From the NCBI GenBank assembly GCA_037367405.1, contig JAZKJV010002321.1, positions 1 to 64,000 of the forward strand: DNA of 64,000 nucleotides, in the 5' to 3' direction. Below the pieces are notes generated by a model that was given only the letters and a program-made list of their open reading frames with translations, made no database searches and was not told where the DNA came from. Of the stretch, positions 55,564-64,000 are shown one piece after another. Made by a program: the position numbers and the translations under genes. This stretch comes from Ottelia alismoides (lineage: Eukaryota; Streptophyta; Magnoliopsida; Alismatales; Hydrocharitaceae). Within the stretch, counting starts at the first letter, position 1. Each line of letters opens with the position of its first letter.

Positions 55564-56033
55564 CTAGTGGGAGGTTGAGGCAGGGAAGGAGCAATGGGAG
55601 AGGGAGGGGAGGAAGAAGCCGCCTTGCTCTGGAGGGGAGGGAAAACACGAGGGCGGAGGTTGGGGAGATGGAGGGTGTGGCGGAGGACCTAGAGATGAAG
55701 GGCGAGGGCGGAGGTCGGGAACGAGGAGGTCGAGGGCGGAGGTCAGGGAGGAGGGCGAGGACGGTGGAGGTGGAGGAGGTGGTGGGTGCTGGCTGGTGGG
55801 GAAAAGGAGGGTGAGAGCGGTAATCAATGTAAATTCGATAAATAAATAAGGTATACATAAAAGAACCCCGTAACGGAATCCGATTAGTTTTAACGGGTAA
55901 ATGGATGGGGGTTAACCATAGGGTTTATAGGGTAAGGGTTAGCAAGTTTACGGGATCATGGGAGGAATTACGATGTTTCAAAGGTCGTGGAGGTAATTGA
56001 CAAAGATTATAGGGTCTGTTGGGTAAAAATCCC

Positions 56034-56042
56034 TTCTTTTTA
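56034..56042. repeat. TSD of Pack-MULE (right)
   Basis: TTCTTTTTA, identical to 54634-54642. Confidence 0.85.
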
Positions 56043-56632
56043 ATGAAATTTTAAAAAGTATTAATAAGGGTAAATACAAAAAAGGTATCACCTATATGAT
56101 AATACACAATTAGAGGCATCATCTTTCAAATGTAATAAAGATGGGCATGAACTTATTTTCTCAGATACAAAGAAGCTTCCACGACTCTTTTATATCGGCG
56201 ATAAGCCCTAAATTCAAAAGTCCATATCCCTCTTTGTTATATTTGAAAAGTGCGTCCCCAAATTAGAAATCGATGCATAATTGGGGTCCTTTTTGTAATT
56301 AACCCTATTAATTTTCATTATTTTTTTAGATAGTATTTATAATTATTGTAATTAAATTATTGAACAATATAAATGCACTGTAGTAAATACTTTTTTAATA
56401 TATTCAAATTATCAAAAACATAATGCAAATGTCAAGTGGTACTAACACGAAGATATATCATGAAGGAGAAAATTTGTAAGTATTAAAAATCCGATCTAAT
56501 CTATAATCTAATGGATTGGATTTGAATATGTAATGGATTGGATTTGATTAATAAAACTTATAATCCATAAAAGATTGGGTTGGACATGGATTAAGCTAAA
56601 ATCAAATCAAATCTGATCCATGTGCACCCCTA

Positions 56633-56640
56633 ATCACATT
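56633..56640. repeat. TSD of hAT element (right)
   Basis: ATCACATT, identical to 54042-54049. Confidence 0.88.
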
Positions 56641-57010
56641 CCCGAGTTTTGTTGTTCTTGAAAATGTGAAATAAAAGGTAGTTGTGGAGTAAGTAATAGT
56701 TATCGTGAAATATGTAGTGCAAAAGGAGGATAAATGGTCATTATTATTTAAAGTGGGGTAAGAGGGAGTGGAATAACGGTAAGATAGAGATGGAGAATAG
56801 CTATTTTGATAATAAGAAAAATGTGAGACGAAGGAAGAAATCTAGGATGCATTATGATATTCCCTAAAAGAACAAGCCATGAGATATGATAGCCATACCC
56901 TTGGAGAAGGATGGTCTAGGGTTTCTTTGACTCTGAGAAACGAACAAAACCATGCTCATGAAGTGGGTAGTGAGAATTTGGGGTGAAAAAGACCAACTCT
57001 ATTGATTAGT
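56641..57010. other. Anonymous sequence, no feature recognised
   Basis: AT-rich flank right of the hAT element with no frame or repeat of note. Confidence 0.4.
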
Positions 57011-57109
57011 GTGTAGTATTTACGGCATTATTGTCAACCTAGATGTGAGTGGTATAAATGAGAGATTACGTTTTAATTTCTAAGGATCTTTGCTCTATGA
57101 TGCCTAATG

Positions 57110-57751
57110 TTACGCCATTTTGGGATGGAGGTTTGTGGTCTCTAGAGTTCGCCTCATAATTGTCATATCAGAGGGTGGAGTTCCTTGTGTTACAAACGGA
57201 GTTGATGCAGATCGAAAGCCCATCTTCGGCAGGGACCATTTTGTGTGTGGAGATGGGAGGTTTACGGTAAGAAAGCATACTAATTTTTGGTTGAGGATGG
57301 GGTTGAGGTGCATGAAGAGGTTCGTGTTGATGCGGGCATGATTTGGAGAAGCAAAGTGCCAAACCAAGTTAAGGTTCTTCTTTGGCTTTTAAGACTTGGG
57401 AAGATTCTCATCAAGGTACGTTGGGGTCAGCTGTTGGGTGTGGAGGATTCTACGTATGACAGATGCAGGCAAACAATTGAGGATGTGGACCATATGTTCT
57501 TCACTTGTCCTTTCTTCGCAGAGGTGTTGAGAAGGGCAAATATTTCGTGGCTCGCCGGGTCGGATTGTCCTACATTCTGGAGAGATATTAGATCAGTCTA
57601 CGGTTTCGGGCATGATGACAACAGTTATCCTTTTACACTGATTTGGACGATTTGGTGTGCCAAGAACATAGCCATTTTTGGAGGGCAACCGTTTTATACA
57701 AAGAATGAAATAGAACATTGTAGGGCACTTTCTATATCATGGCAAATGTGA
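57110..57751 (+). pseudogene. L1-type LINE remnant: RT zinc-binding domain
   Basis: The frame 57287-57751 contains WRSKVPNQVKVLLWLL, a YDRCRQTIEDVDHMFFTCPF motif and a later IWTIWCAKN motif. This is the zf-RVT domain found at the C-terminus of plant L1 ORF2 (C...C...H...C pattern). The segment 57110-57290 upstream fits the preceding RT-C region with frameshifts. The domain is open for about 150 codons and ends at 57751. The RT that should precede it was not found nearby. Confidence 0.78.
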
Positions 57752-59499
57752 TACGATGTAAAATATAATTTTTTTGTATTTAATATATATACTTCGTGGT
57801 GGATCCCAGCTTGGGATGACACCCTTCATTTCTCTCAAAATGTTATGTTGTTTTGGAATTCGGAGGTGGAGAGATGTAAAGCTTTCTGATATTGGCACGA
57901 CGATTGGACAGGTGGGGGTGGGGGTGAAGATTTCGTAGACTTTTGTTTTAGTTGTGTACATAAAGCTTCGGTTGTTTTAGTTGTGGACCTAGTGTGAGGA
58001 GTTCATAATTAAGGTTTATGATTCTATGACAATTGATGAAATATGTTTTTCACTAAATGATTTGTTAATTTTTATATTTCTTTATTTATGTTTGTAAATC
58101 CAAAATATTGTCATTTAGAAGTGTTTTAGAGAAGGGTTACACCTTTTTTGAAGAGGTGTTACTTTTAAATGGCATTGGCTCATTATATAAGGCCACCATC
58201 ACGTTTAATAATACCTTCGAATTCGGTATCTCTCCTCCCCTTTATATTCTCTATTCTTAAACCCTCCATTCCAATCATTCCCTCCTTCCAATCCTCTCCT
58301 TTGAAGTTGATATCTTTGTTTCCATTTTCTTAAGGCTAGAACTCTGAATCGGGTATCTCTCTTCCCCTTTGAATTCTTTCTCTTCTTAAACCCTCCACTC
58401 TAATCCTCAACTCCTTCCCTCTTCTCCCTCACACAGCTTGGTGTGATCCTCCCTCTTATCCTATTTCCTCCTTTATGACCTTCAAACCCATATAAAACAT
58501 TCCAAATCCTACACTCCCTCCTTTCTTCATTTCCATCACGAAACTTGCCATGATTTACCTCTGCTTCATCCCATTTCTTCTCTTCTCACATCCAATCTTT
58601 TCCCTTCAAAAATAGGTTGCATCATTTAGTTTCATAACATGTTTTCATGTCGTTCCCACGATATAATGGTCCATTTCAACCTTCCCAACCAATATTCCAT
58701 CCATTCAATGAAGGTTCTTAGAACTTGTACTATAGTATGAAAGCCTTCTCCACCAACTTACCACCATCCAACTACCACCACTTCCACTCCCTTGTCCCCA
58801 CCTCTTTTTCATCAACCACTACCAACTCAATCATCATCCCATGTTTGCGCAAAATCCTATTTCTGCCTCTGCATGTCGTCTTACCTTGCCACCGCCATCC
58901 TTAGCTCAATCTCTACCTCTAATCACCCTCCTCTGCCTCTCATGTCCATATCAAGTTCTCAGTCAACCTATATAATCTCTAGACTTTTCTCCTTGGCCTA
59001 GTCAACCCATCCACCAATTGTTGACACCAACTCCAGCAGTTGCTCGCCGACACCCGCCACACCACCCCTTCATAAGGTTCATTAAACCCTGACCACAACC
59101 AAAACCTCCACCTTAGTTGTCAGTAATGGCTCCTAGTGCTCTACCTCCATCTCAACTAGTTCCCATGTTAGTTCTCCAATCCCTTTCGTGGTTTTGATTA
59201 AAAAAACATTTGGAATTGGAGGAGAGATTGAGGGCTATTGTTCGAGAACGAGAGAATGAGGGCGACCACTTAGGAGCGAGAGGGGCTATCGCTTGGAGCG
59301 AGTATGAGCCCAACCGCTCGGGCAGAGAGGGACTATCGATCTGAAGCGAGAATAAGTTTCACTAGCCCTTCGTAAGGCTCTCTATACCAATTTGAAGGCG
59401 AGAATGAGGGTTGCCACTTGGGAGCTAGAGGGGCGGCACAATATGGTTGCATCATAGCATCATTGTAGATGAAAGAAAGGTGAAGGAGTTGGTGAGAGG
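57752..59499. other. Anonymous, partly pyrimidine-rich sequence
   Basis: No coding feature is supported. 58230-59110 is C/T-rich on the plus strand, and its short frames (58792-59001) are P/S-rich low-complexity sequence. 59240-59440 has repeated GAGCGAG and GGGACTATCG-like words. Confidence 0.4.
58219..58430. repeat. Imperfect ~85-bp direct repeat
   Basis: 58219-58303 and 58345-58430 share GAATYSGGTATCTCTC, TCCCCTTT, ATTCTTTCTCTTCTTAAACCCTCCA-like and CTCCTTCC in the same order, 126 bp apart. Confidence 0.6.
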
Positions 59500-61640
59500 G
59501 TGAGAGGAGGTGTTTGGAGCTGCAGGGCCTCTCCGCAAGATGATGGGCTACAGTCCTTCGGGTTGGGGCTCTGCCGACTGTATTAAGGGCTCCGCCATGA
59601 TCAACTCGGACACCACGATGCTTCAACATCTGGCGCGTCGCCTGGAGGTTCTTCAATCCATGGTGCTCCGCCTGGAGCGTGTAGGTCTCCGCTTGATGGT
59701 TGTGGGGCTCCGCCTAGATCATGTTGGGGCCCCCTGACGGTAGTAGGGCTCTGTCTTCCCATAGCTTCTAAGGATTCATACGGGGCCACTGCTTCTTTTG
59801 TAGATGCTCTCTTGGCCTCATTGGTTGAGCATAGACCACCAATTATGTTGTGAATTTGGGTCATGATGTCCCTATTGTGCCTACTAAAGAGAAGAACAAA
59901 GGTTTTATTGTTGTTGATGATGAAGGTTGGGAAGTTCGTCGATGTGGATCTCACCGAGGAACTCTGGCACCCTCATTTGCCTTTTTTTGCTACTTCAAGT
60001 GTGGCACAGGGGCCACCAACATCATGAATGCAAGTTTCGCGGGACGTGGTGACCTCGAGTGACAGACCGTGAGGGCATAGGGGACTATGATATAGCATTC
60101 GGCCACTTCAGATGCACCATTGAGGACCCCTCGAAAGTCGCACTCTGAGAGGAGATATGTTTGCCTCAACGGGAGAATTTTGATGCATCGATGGATCTAC
60201 ACCCTCATGTTTTGAGTGCTTCTGTTGATTTCGATAATCTAATGGAAGTGAATAAGAGATGCCTTAGATGTTTCTTCGCAGATTGTTTCGTTTGAGATAT
60301 TATTCCTCTAGAGTCTACAGTTGCATGTGTACATGCTCTTTTTGCTTCTCAGGTGAAGATTATGCTGGTGGTTGATGCAGAGATATCAGGGGTTGTTTAG
60401 AGACGGCCTCGCTTCAGGGAAGGAGCACTAGCATGCGGTCATTGCAAGATGTTTCGTGTTACTAGCATGCCTTTCACCTCTCAGCGACTTGTATGTGGTT
60501 GATTCTGCAAAGGTGACTAAGATTGCCTCGGAGGATCCCATCTGCGAGAATGCTACGATTGTGTTTGATGGATGCTCGGTTGGTCAGATATTTGAGGTTG
60601 TGTACGTGGTGGACTAAATGATGCTTTTGACTCCTTTTGGTTGAATGCTTACCACTACTTTCTGCTCCAGGAACTCCCACCCCCTCTATTTTCCATGTGC
60701 ATGAAAGAACAAAGGAAATATCTTTTGACATGAGGGATGTATCCTTTAATCTTATTGGAGATACATATACCTTGGTGATAGATCCTCTGTTCAGATCGAA
60801 TTGTCCTGATTGCACAACACATGTGAACCATAGCTTTCTCTCTGACTTTGATTAGGGATGCAACTATGTTCTGATCAGTCTGTCCAGAAGGTTGTTCCGT
60901 TGAACACGGTTTCTTGTGGTAGTTCGATGGATATTGCGATTTGTTACTCGAAGAATTCTGAAACTGTTGATACAAGATTCATGTATGGAAGAAGTGTATT
61001 GTTAGGTCAAGGCCCAACACCACTTTTCCTTGTCATCTGGAAGGCTGATCATTAGAAGGTTTTTGTTCGTCACCACCGAAGATGATCGTTGGGTTTGTGG
61101 TTGTATAAGGCAAGTGCTTCCTTGGAGGATCTGGGTGGTAATGTTGAGAATATGGTGTTACGAATCATGACCCTGAGAGGTTTGTGGCCGTTAAGAAGAA
61201 GCTTGAAAAGAGAGACATGGTATCAAGTTGTGTTGGGGTAGTACCGATGGGGTGTCCCGCTTTGTTGCTAGAAGAAGATTGTTTTGTGGAGCATATGGGG
61301 CATAGGTCGAGCGGACAAAAAGAGAGAAGTGGGTTTACTTCTAGAGAGTTGGAAGGCCAATGTGCTTTGTTTATAGGAGACAAAGCTAGAGCTCTGAGAC
61401 CGTTTCAATTGGCGTGAGGTTGTCGGGTCCCATTTTTAATGAGTATCGTAAGATACCATCTGTCGGTGGTCCTGAGGGGAATGCTTATTGACTGGAATGG
61501 TAATTTGTTTGAGCTTGTTGATTCGATTTGTGACACATAGGTCCTACCTGCGTTGCAGTGTAGAATCTTGGATGGGTTCCAACTTTTGATCTCTATGATC
61601 TATAATTCCATCGCTGCTCTGTTGTCAGATATGTAGGATG
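59500..61640 (+). other. Decayed, possibly LINE ORF1-like region
   Basis: Open frames of 62-77 codons follow each other on the plus strand (59510, 59850, 60637, 60858, 61184). They have no domain I can name. One begins KEKNKGFIVVDDEGWEV, similar in style to L1 ORF1 tails. They lie upstream of an L1 endonuclease piece in the same orientation, so an old L1 ORF1 is the likeliest origin. This is inference only. Confidence 0.35.
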
Positions 61641-62433
61641 AGCTCTATTTAGTTCAAGCATGTTTTTTGCATCCTGCGTGGATTATTGGCGGTGACTTCA
61701 ACGTCACTTCGCTTGCTGTGAACCGCCCACGTGACAGGGATGGAATGGACCCTAGCTGCCCCTCATTTGCAACGTTTATTAGTGACATGGCGATGGAAGA
61801 TTTGGATGGTATTAACATGAAGTATACGTGGAGGAGCACATCTTCAGATCCTGTCTAGATAATTTTCTTAGTTTGATTGGCCTTTTGGAGTGTTTCCCGC
61901 TTGGGTTTTGTGCAGGACTTGCCAAGGTCATACTCAGATCATATGCCAATATGCTAGGACTCGAACAATGGCCAGCATCCAGATAGCATTTTTCGATTTA
62001 AATGTTCATGGTTACGGGAGGAGAGGTTTCAAGAGGTCACAAGATGCTAGCAGGAGACAGTGGTGACATGGTCAGCATCGAGGAGAATGGTTGAAAAGCT
62101 CAGAGCCTTATGCATCATGTACTCAATTTTGGAGGGAACTCATGTACTCCGAGGGTATCGAAGGGATTTAACATGCAGAGGTTGTGTGCCTTGATCAGAT
62201 TGAGGACTCCATGGAGCTATAGGAGGAGATGGCAGCAAGATGTGAGCACAACTACATTTTCCGGAGGAGAACAAGAAGCGTAAGATCAAATGGAGACAAT
62301 GCTCGAGGCAGAAATGGTTGAAGGAGGGGATACGCACACCAGATACTTTCATGCGGTGTCAAGTGTATGTAGAAAATACTATCTGATTCATTCGATCTAA
62401 GTGAATGGGGAGGTGTTGGTGGGTGATCACACC
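61641..62433 (+). pseudogene. L1-type LINE ORF2 remnant: endonuclease and linker
   Basis: The frame 61667-61858 gives HPAWIIGGDFNVTS, the GDFN catalytic motif of apurinic endonucleases, then DLDGINMKYTW, the usual LxG-FTW position. Downstream, in several frames, are RFKCSWLREERFQEV and a KWRQCSRQKWLKEG motif (usual WLKEGDRNT) near 62290. The RT is absent: sequence breaks at the hAT terminus at 62434. Stops are frequent. It is non-functional. Confidence 0.75.
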
Positions 62434-62953
62434 CAATGTTCAGAAAAACGAGCTAGGCAGCCGCATTTGCGGTCGCATACGCGGAGGCGGGACATAAAGC
62501 GCAACGTATATGGTCTAGACGTTGAATATACGCCAAGCCTGTGTACTCAGACCGAGTATTCCGCATATGCGGGCGCTTTTGTGATAGGATTCTCTGCAAT
62601 CGACCCAACCCGAATTGGCGAATAGAGAAATAAAATCCCTTCGGCCCTTCCCCACTCGAGCAGAGCTTGAGACTTTCGATGAAGCAAAGCCCTAGCATCT
62701 ACTGTCGACGACGCTCCACCGCCTCCGCCTACAACGCTCCTCTTTCGGCGCTTCTCATCTCCGCAAGTGGGAGCTCCTTCGCCTGGACCTCCTCCGTGTG
62801 GACCTCCTCCACCCTGGACCCCCTTCGCCCGGGCCGTGGACCTTGCCTTGCCGCTTGGACCCCCTCCGCCAATGGGAGCTCCTCCGCATGGACCTTCTCT
62901 GCCCCAGACCCCCTCCACCTGGACCTTGCCTTGACGCTTGGACCCCCTCCGCC
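62434..62953. mobile_element. hAT-like terminus and 5' fragment
   Basis: It begins CAATGTTCAGAAAAACG and is followed by CGCATTTGCGG and GCATACGCGG words. These match in style the terminus at 62954 (CAAGGTTCAGGAAAGCGG, TATGCGTATGCG). From 62679 a plus-strand frame starts MKQSPSIYC and becomes a low-complexity tract of TGGACCYCCTCCGCC-like repeats (62770-62950). It could be a truncated copy of the neighbouring element or a second end of it. The right end is not defined. Confidence 0.4.
62770..62950. repeat. Degenerate tandem repeat, TGGACCCCCTCCGCC type
   Basis: At least seven imperfect units of about 15-24 bp with TGGACC and CTCCGC cores create long P/W-rich or G/E-rich frames on both strands. 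Confidence 0.55.
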
Positions 62954-63370
62954 CAAGGTTCAGGAAAGCGGTATGCGTATGCGTTCGGTCAGGTCACTGA
63001 ATAGCGATTAAGCGGTATGCGGGGGCATATGCAGGGTATATGCGGTTCTACGCGGTTTTCTAATTTTTTATTTAAAAATAAATAAATATATGCAAAAGTG
63101 ACTACAACTGAACAAAAATTATGTATAATTGTGGTCCAACAGAAGTTCTAAGAAAATGACTTTCATATATAGCTCAAAACAGTCTCTATCAACAAATATT
63201 AATGCTTCAATAGAAAAGTTAGCAGACATAATAATTGACAACAATCACCAAAATATTTAAGTTTCCAAAAGAAAACTGAAACACAAATAGCATTAGTAGA
63301 GTACTAATTAAAATAGCATAAGAAAACAGAAATGTTCAGGCGATAATATTCTACATATTACAAAGAAATC

Positions 63371-63954
63371 CTAATCCATATCATCATTAAATTCCACTTC
63401 GGTATTGTCTTCATCATCTTCACTTTCTTCCTCAAATGGGAACTCTTCCTCATTTAAGCCCGGCGACGAGGTTGAACCAGTAGCATGCCTTTGGCTTCTT
63501 CTATGTTGTATCAAATCTTCTGCACCAGTTGCATCAGCCACTAGGTTCCACGTCAACCCCGATCCTTGGAATACCTCATCTTCTTCATCTCCCCCACCAA
63601 TCCAATCTCTCACGTGGGTTCTATCATTTGTGGCAAATGGATCACTACGTTTTTTAAGATGGCGATCTCTCAACTTGGCGTTGAATCTGACATACACCAA
63701 GTCGTTTAACCGCTTGAATTCAAGTTTGTTCCTTTTCTTCGTGTGAATCTACAAAATAAAGAAAAACATATCATTTACCACCTCATTAATGATGCATAAT
63801 ATTTGACATGTGTGGCATCAATTTTACAGTCTTACCGCCTCAAAAGTGCTCCAATTCCTTTCACAACCCGAGGAAGAGGCTGTCAACTTTAGAACTTTCA
63901 TTGCCATTTCTTTCAAATGTGGCGTTTCCATGCCATGCAATCCCCACCAACGGG
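63371..63954 (-). CDS. hAT transposase, C-terminal exons (partial)
   Basis: Minus-strand exon 63954-63836 gives RWWGLHGMETPHLKEMAMKV and SSGCERNWSTFEA. Exon 63748-63371 gives IHTKKRNKLEF, VYVRFNAKLRDRHLKK, then an acidic tail ending at a stop at 63371. This is the hAT dimerisation domain of DUF659-type plant transposases, with the conserved WW and CERNWS residues. An 87-nt intron (63835-63749, GTAAG...GTAG) joins GCG to ATT in frame. A possible acceptor AG is at 63956-63955. No stop interrupts this part, so the gene may be fairly intact. The catalytic DDE core must lie right of the window. Confidence 0.82.
63749..63835 (-). other. Intron in the hAT transposase gene
   Basis: In sense it starts GTAAGACTG and ends TTTATTTTGTAG, with an AT-rich body. 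Splicing links STFEA to IHTKKRN, matching the known order in this family. Confidence 0.7.
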
Positions 63955-64000
63955 CTATTTATAAAAACAAATAAGTAATAATAGTTAAATATATAAGTCT

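Larger units (their letters stand above)
54643..56033. mobile_element. Pack-MULE carrying a thaumatin-like gene fragment
   Basis: Long terminal inverted repeats start GGGATTTTTACCCARCARAC and match over roughly 95 bp, including AATCTTTGTCAATTACCTCC and ACGACCTTTGAAACATC. A perfect 9-bp duplication TTCTTTTTA flanks the element, as expected for Mutator-like elements. No MURA transposase is present. The interior is GC-rich compared with the surroundings and holds a piece of a thaumatin-like gene, plus G/A-rich stretches (GGTTGGGGAGATGGAGG) near 54970 and 55660. Confidence 0.88.
54050..56632. mobile_element. Non-autonomous hAT element, 2583 bp, hosting a Pack-MULE
   Basis: The ends are TAGGGATGCACAT and, in complement, TAGGGGTGCACATGG. 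Sub-terminal repeats are of the AATCTGATCCAATCC / GGATTGGATTTGA type. Perfect 8-bp duplications ATCACATT flank it. No transposase frame is seen. Removing the Pack-MULE (54643-56033 plus one 9-bp TSD) leaves about 1.18 kb of AT-rich DNA with a few short frames (for example 54330-54548) of no known domain. Confidence 0.88.
62954..64000 (-). mobile_element. hAT-like element, right end off the window
   Basis: The terminus CAAGGTTCAGGAAAGCGGTATGCG is followed by further GCGGTATGCG and GCATATGC words, then AT-rich DNA and a minus-strand transposase whose last exons lie at 63371-64000. The transposase 3' end faces the terminus, so 62954 is the 3' end of the element. Confidence 0.6.

Noticed and set aside
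55373..55858. 161-codon proline-rich minus-strand frame
   Set aside because: It is a low-complexity P/L/S-rich frame over a G/A-rich stretch and overlaps the better supported thaumatin-like frame.
62547..63011. Glycine- or tryptophan/proline-rich frames over 100 codons
   Set aside because: They are made by a degenerate tandem repeat and have no domain.

Overview
The window looks like a piece of transposon-rich intergenic DNA from a flowering-plant nuclear genome. Every recognisable coding trace belongs to plant mobile-element families: Athila-type Ty3/gypsy with a tRNA-Asp primer site, Ty1/copia, RTE and L1 LINEs, hAT, Pack-MULE, Helitron and MITEs. I found no intact host gene. The only host-derived coding sequence is a thaumatin-like (PR-5) fragment carried inside a Pack-MULE. 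I cannot name the species, and monocot versus dicot is left open.

Layout. 1-3962: the PBS-proximal leader and 5' LTR of a minus-strand Athila-like element (E2) that runs off the left edge. 3963-13504: a second minus-strand copy (E1) with broken gag, protease and the start of reverse transcriptase. Its RT stops exactly where the E2 LTR begins, which suggests E2 inserted into E1. 13505-16518: a dense block of MITEs and fold-back elements separated by AT, CT and GTAT microsatellites. 16774-19187: a probable non-autonomous Helitron on the minus strand. 19369-24028: a degenerate plus-strand copia element with a gag-integrase deletion. 24117-27412: a near full-length but decayed minus-strand RTE LINE with about 15-bp target duplications. 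27652-39393: a minus-strand copia element (TSD TGTGA) split inside RNase H by a third Athila copy at 28392-34723 (TSD CTACC).

39399-46724: mostly anonymous sequence with a hAT element (8-bp TSD) inside an LTR-like sequence, a Harbinger-type MITE (TAA TSD) and a 5'-truncated RTE (12-bp TSD). 47240-51530: an L1 ORF2 remnant cut by a 2.87-kb solo LTR (TSD CGAGT). 52841-53345: a BED-finger hAT transposase fragment cut by a 191-bp hAT MITE (TSD GTGAAAAG). 54050-56632: a hAT element (TSD ATCACATT) that contains a Pack-MULE (54643-56033, TSD TTCTTTTTA) carrying a thaumatin-like gene piece with a GT-AG intron. 57000-62433: L1 remnants and unidentified sequence. 62434-64000: two hAT-like termini and the last exons of a hAT transposase.

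These parts do not form a pathway. They record an order of events: nested insertions, internal deletions, LTR-LTR recombination and gene capture. The items most worth checking are the covarying hairpin repeats in the Athila gag and pol, the self-nesting of that family, the Pack-MULE inside a hAT, and the shared half-unit linking the fold-back elements to the neighbouring TIR MITEs.
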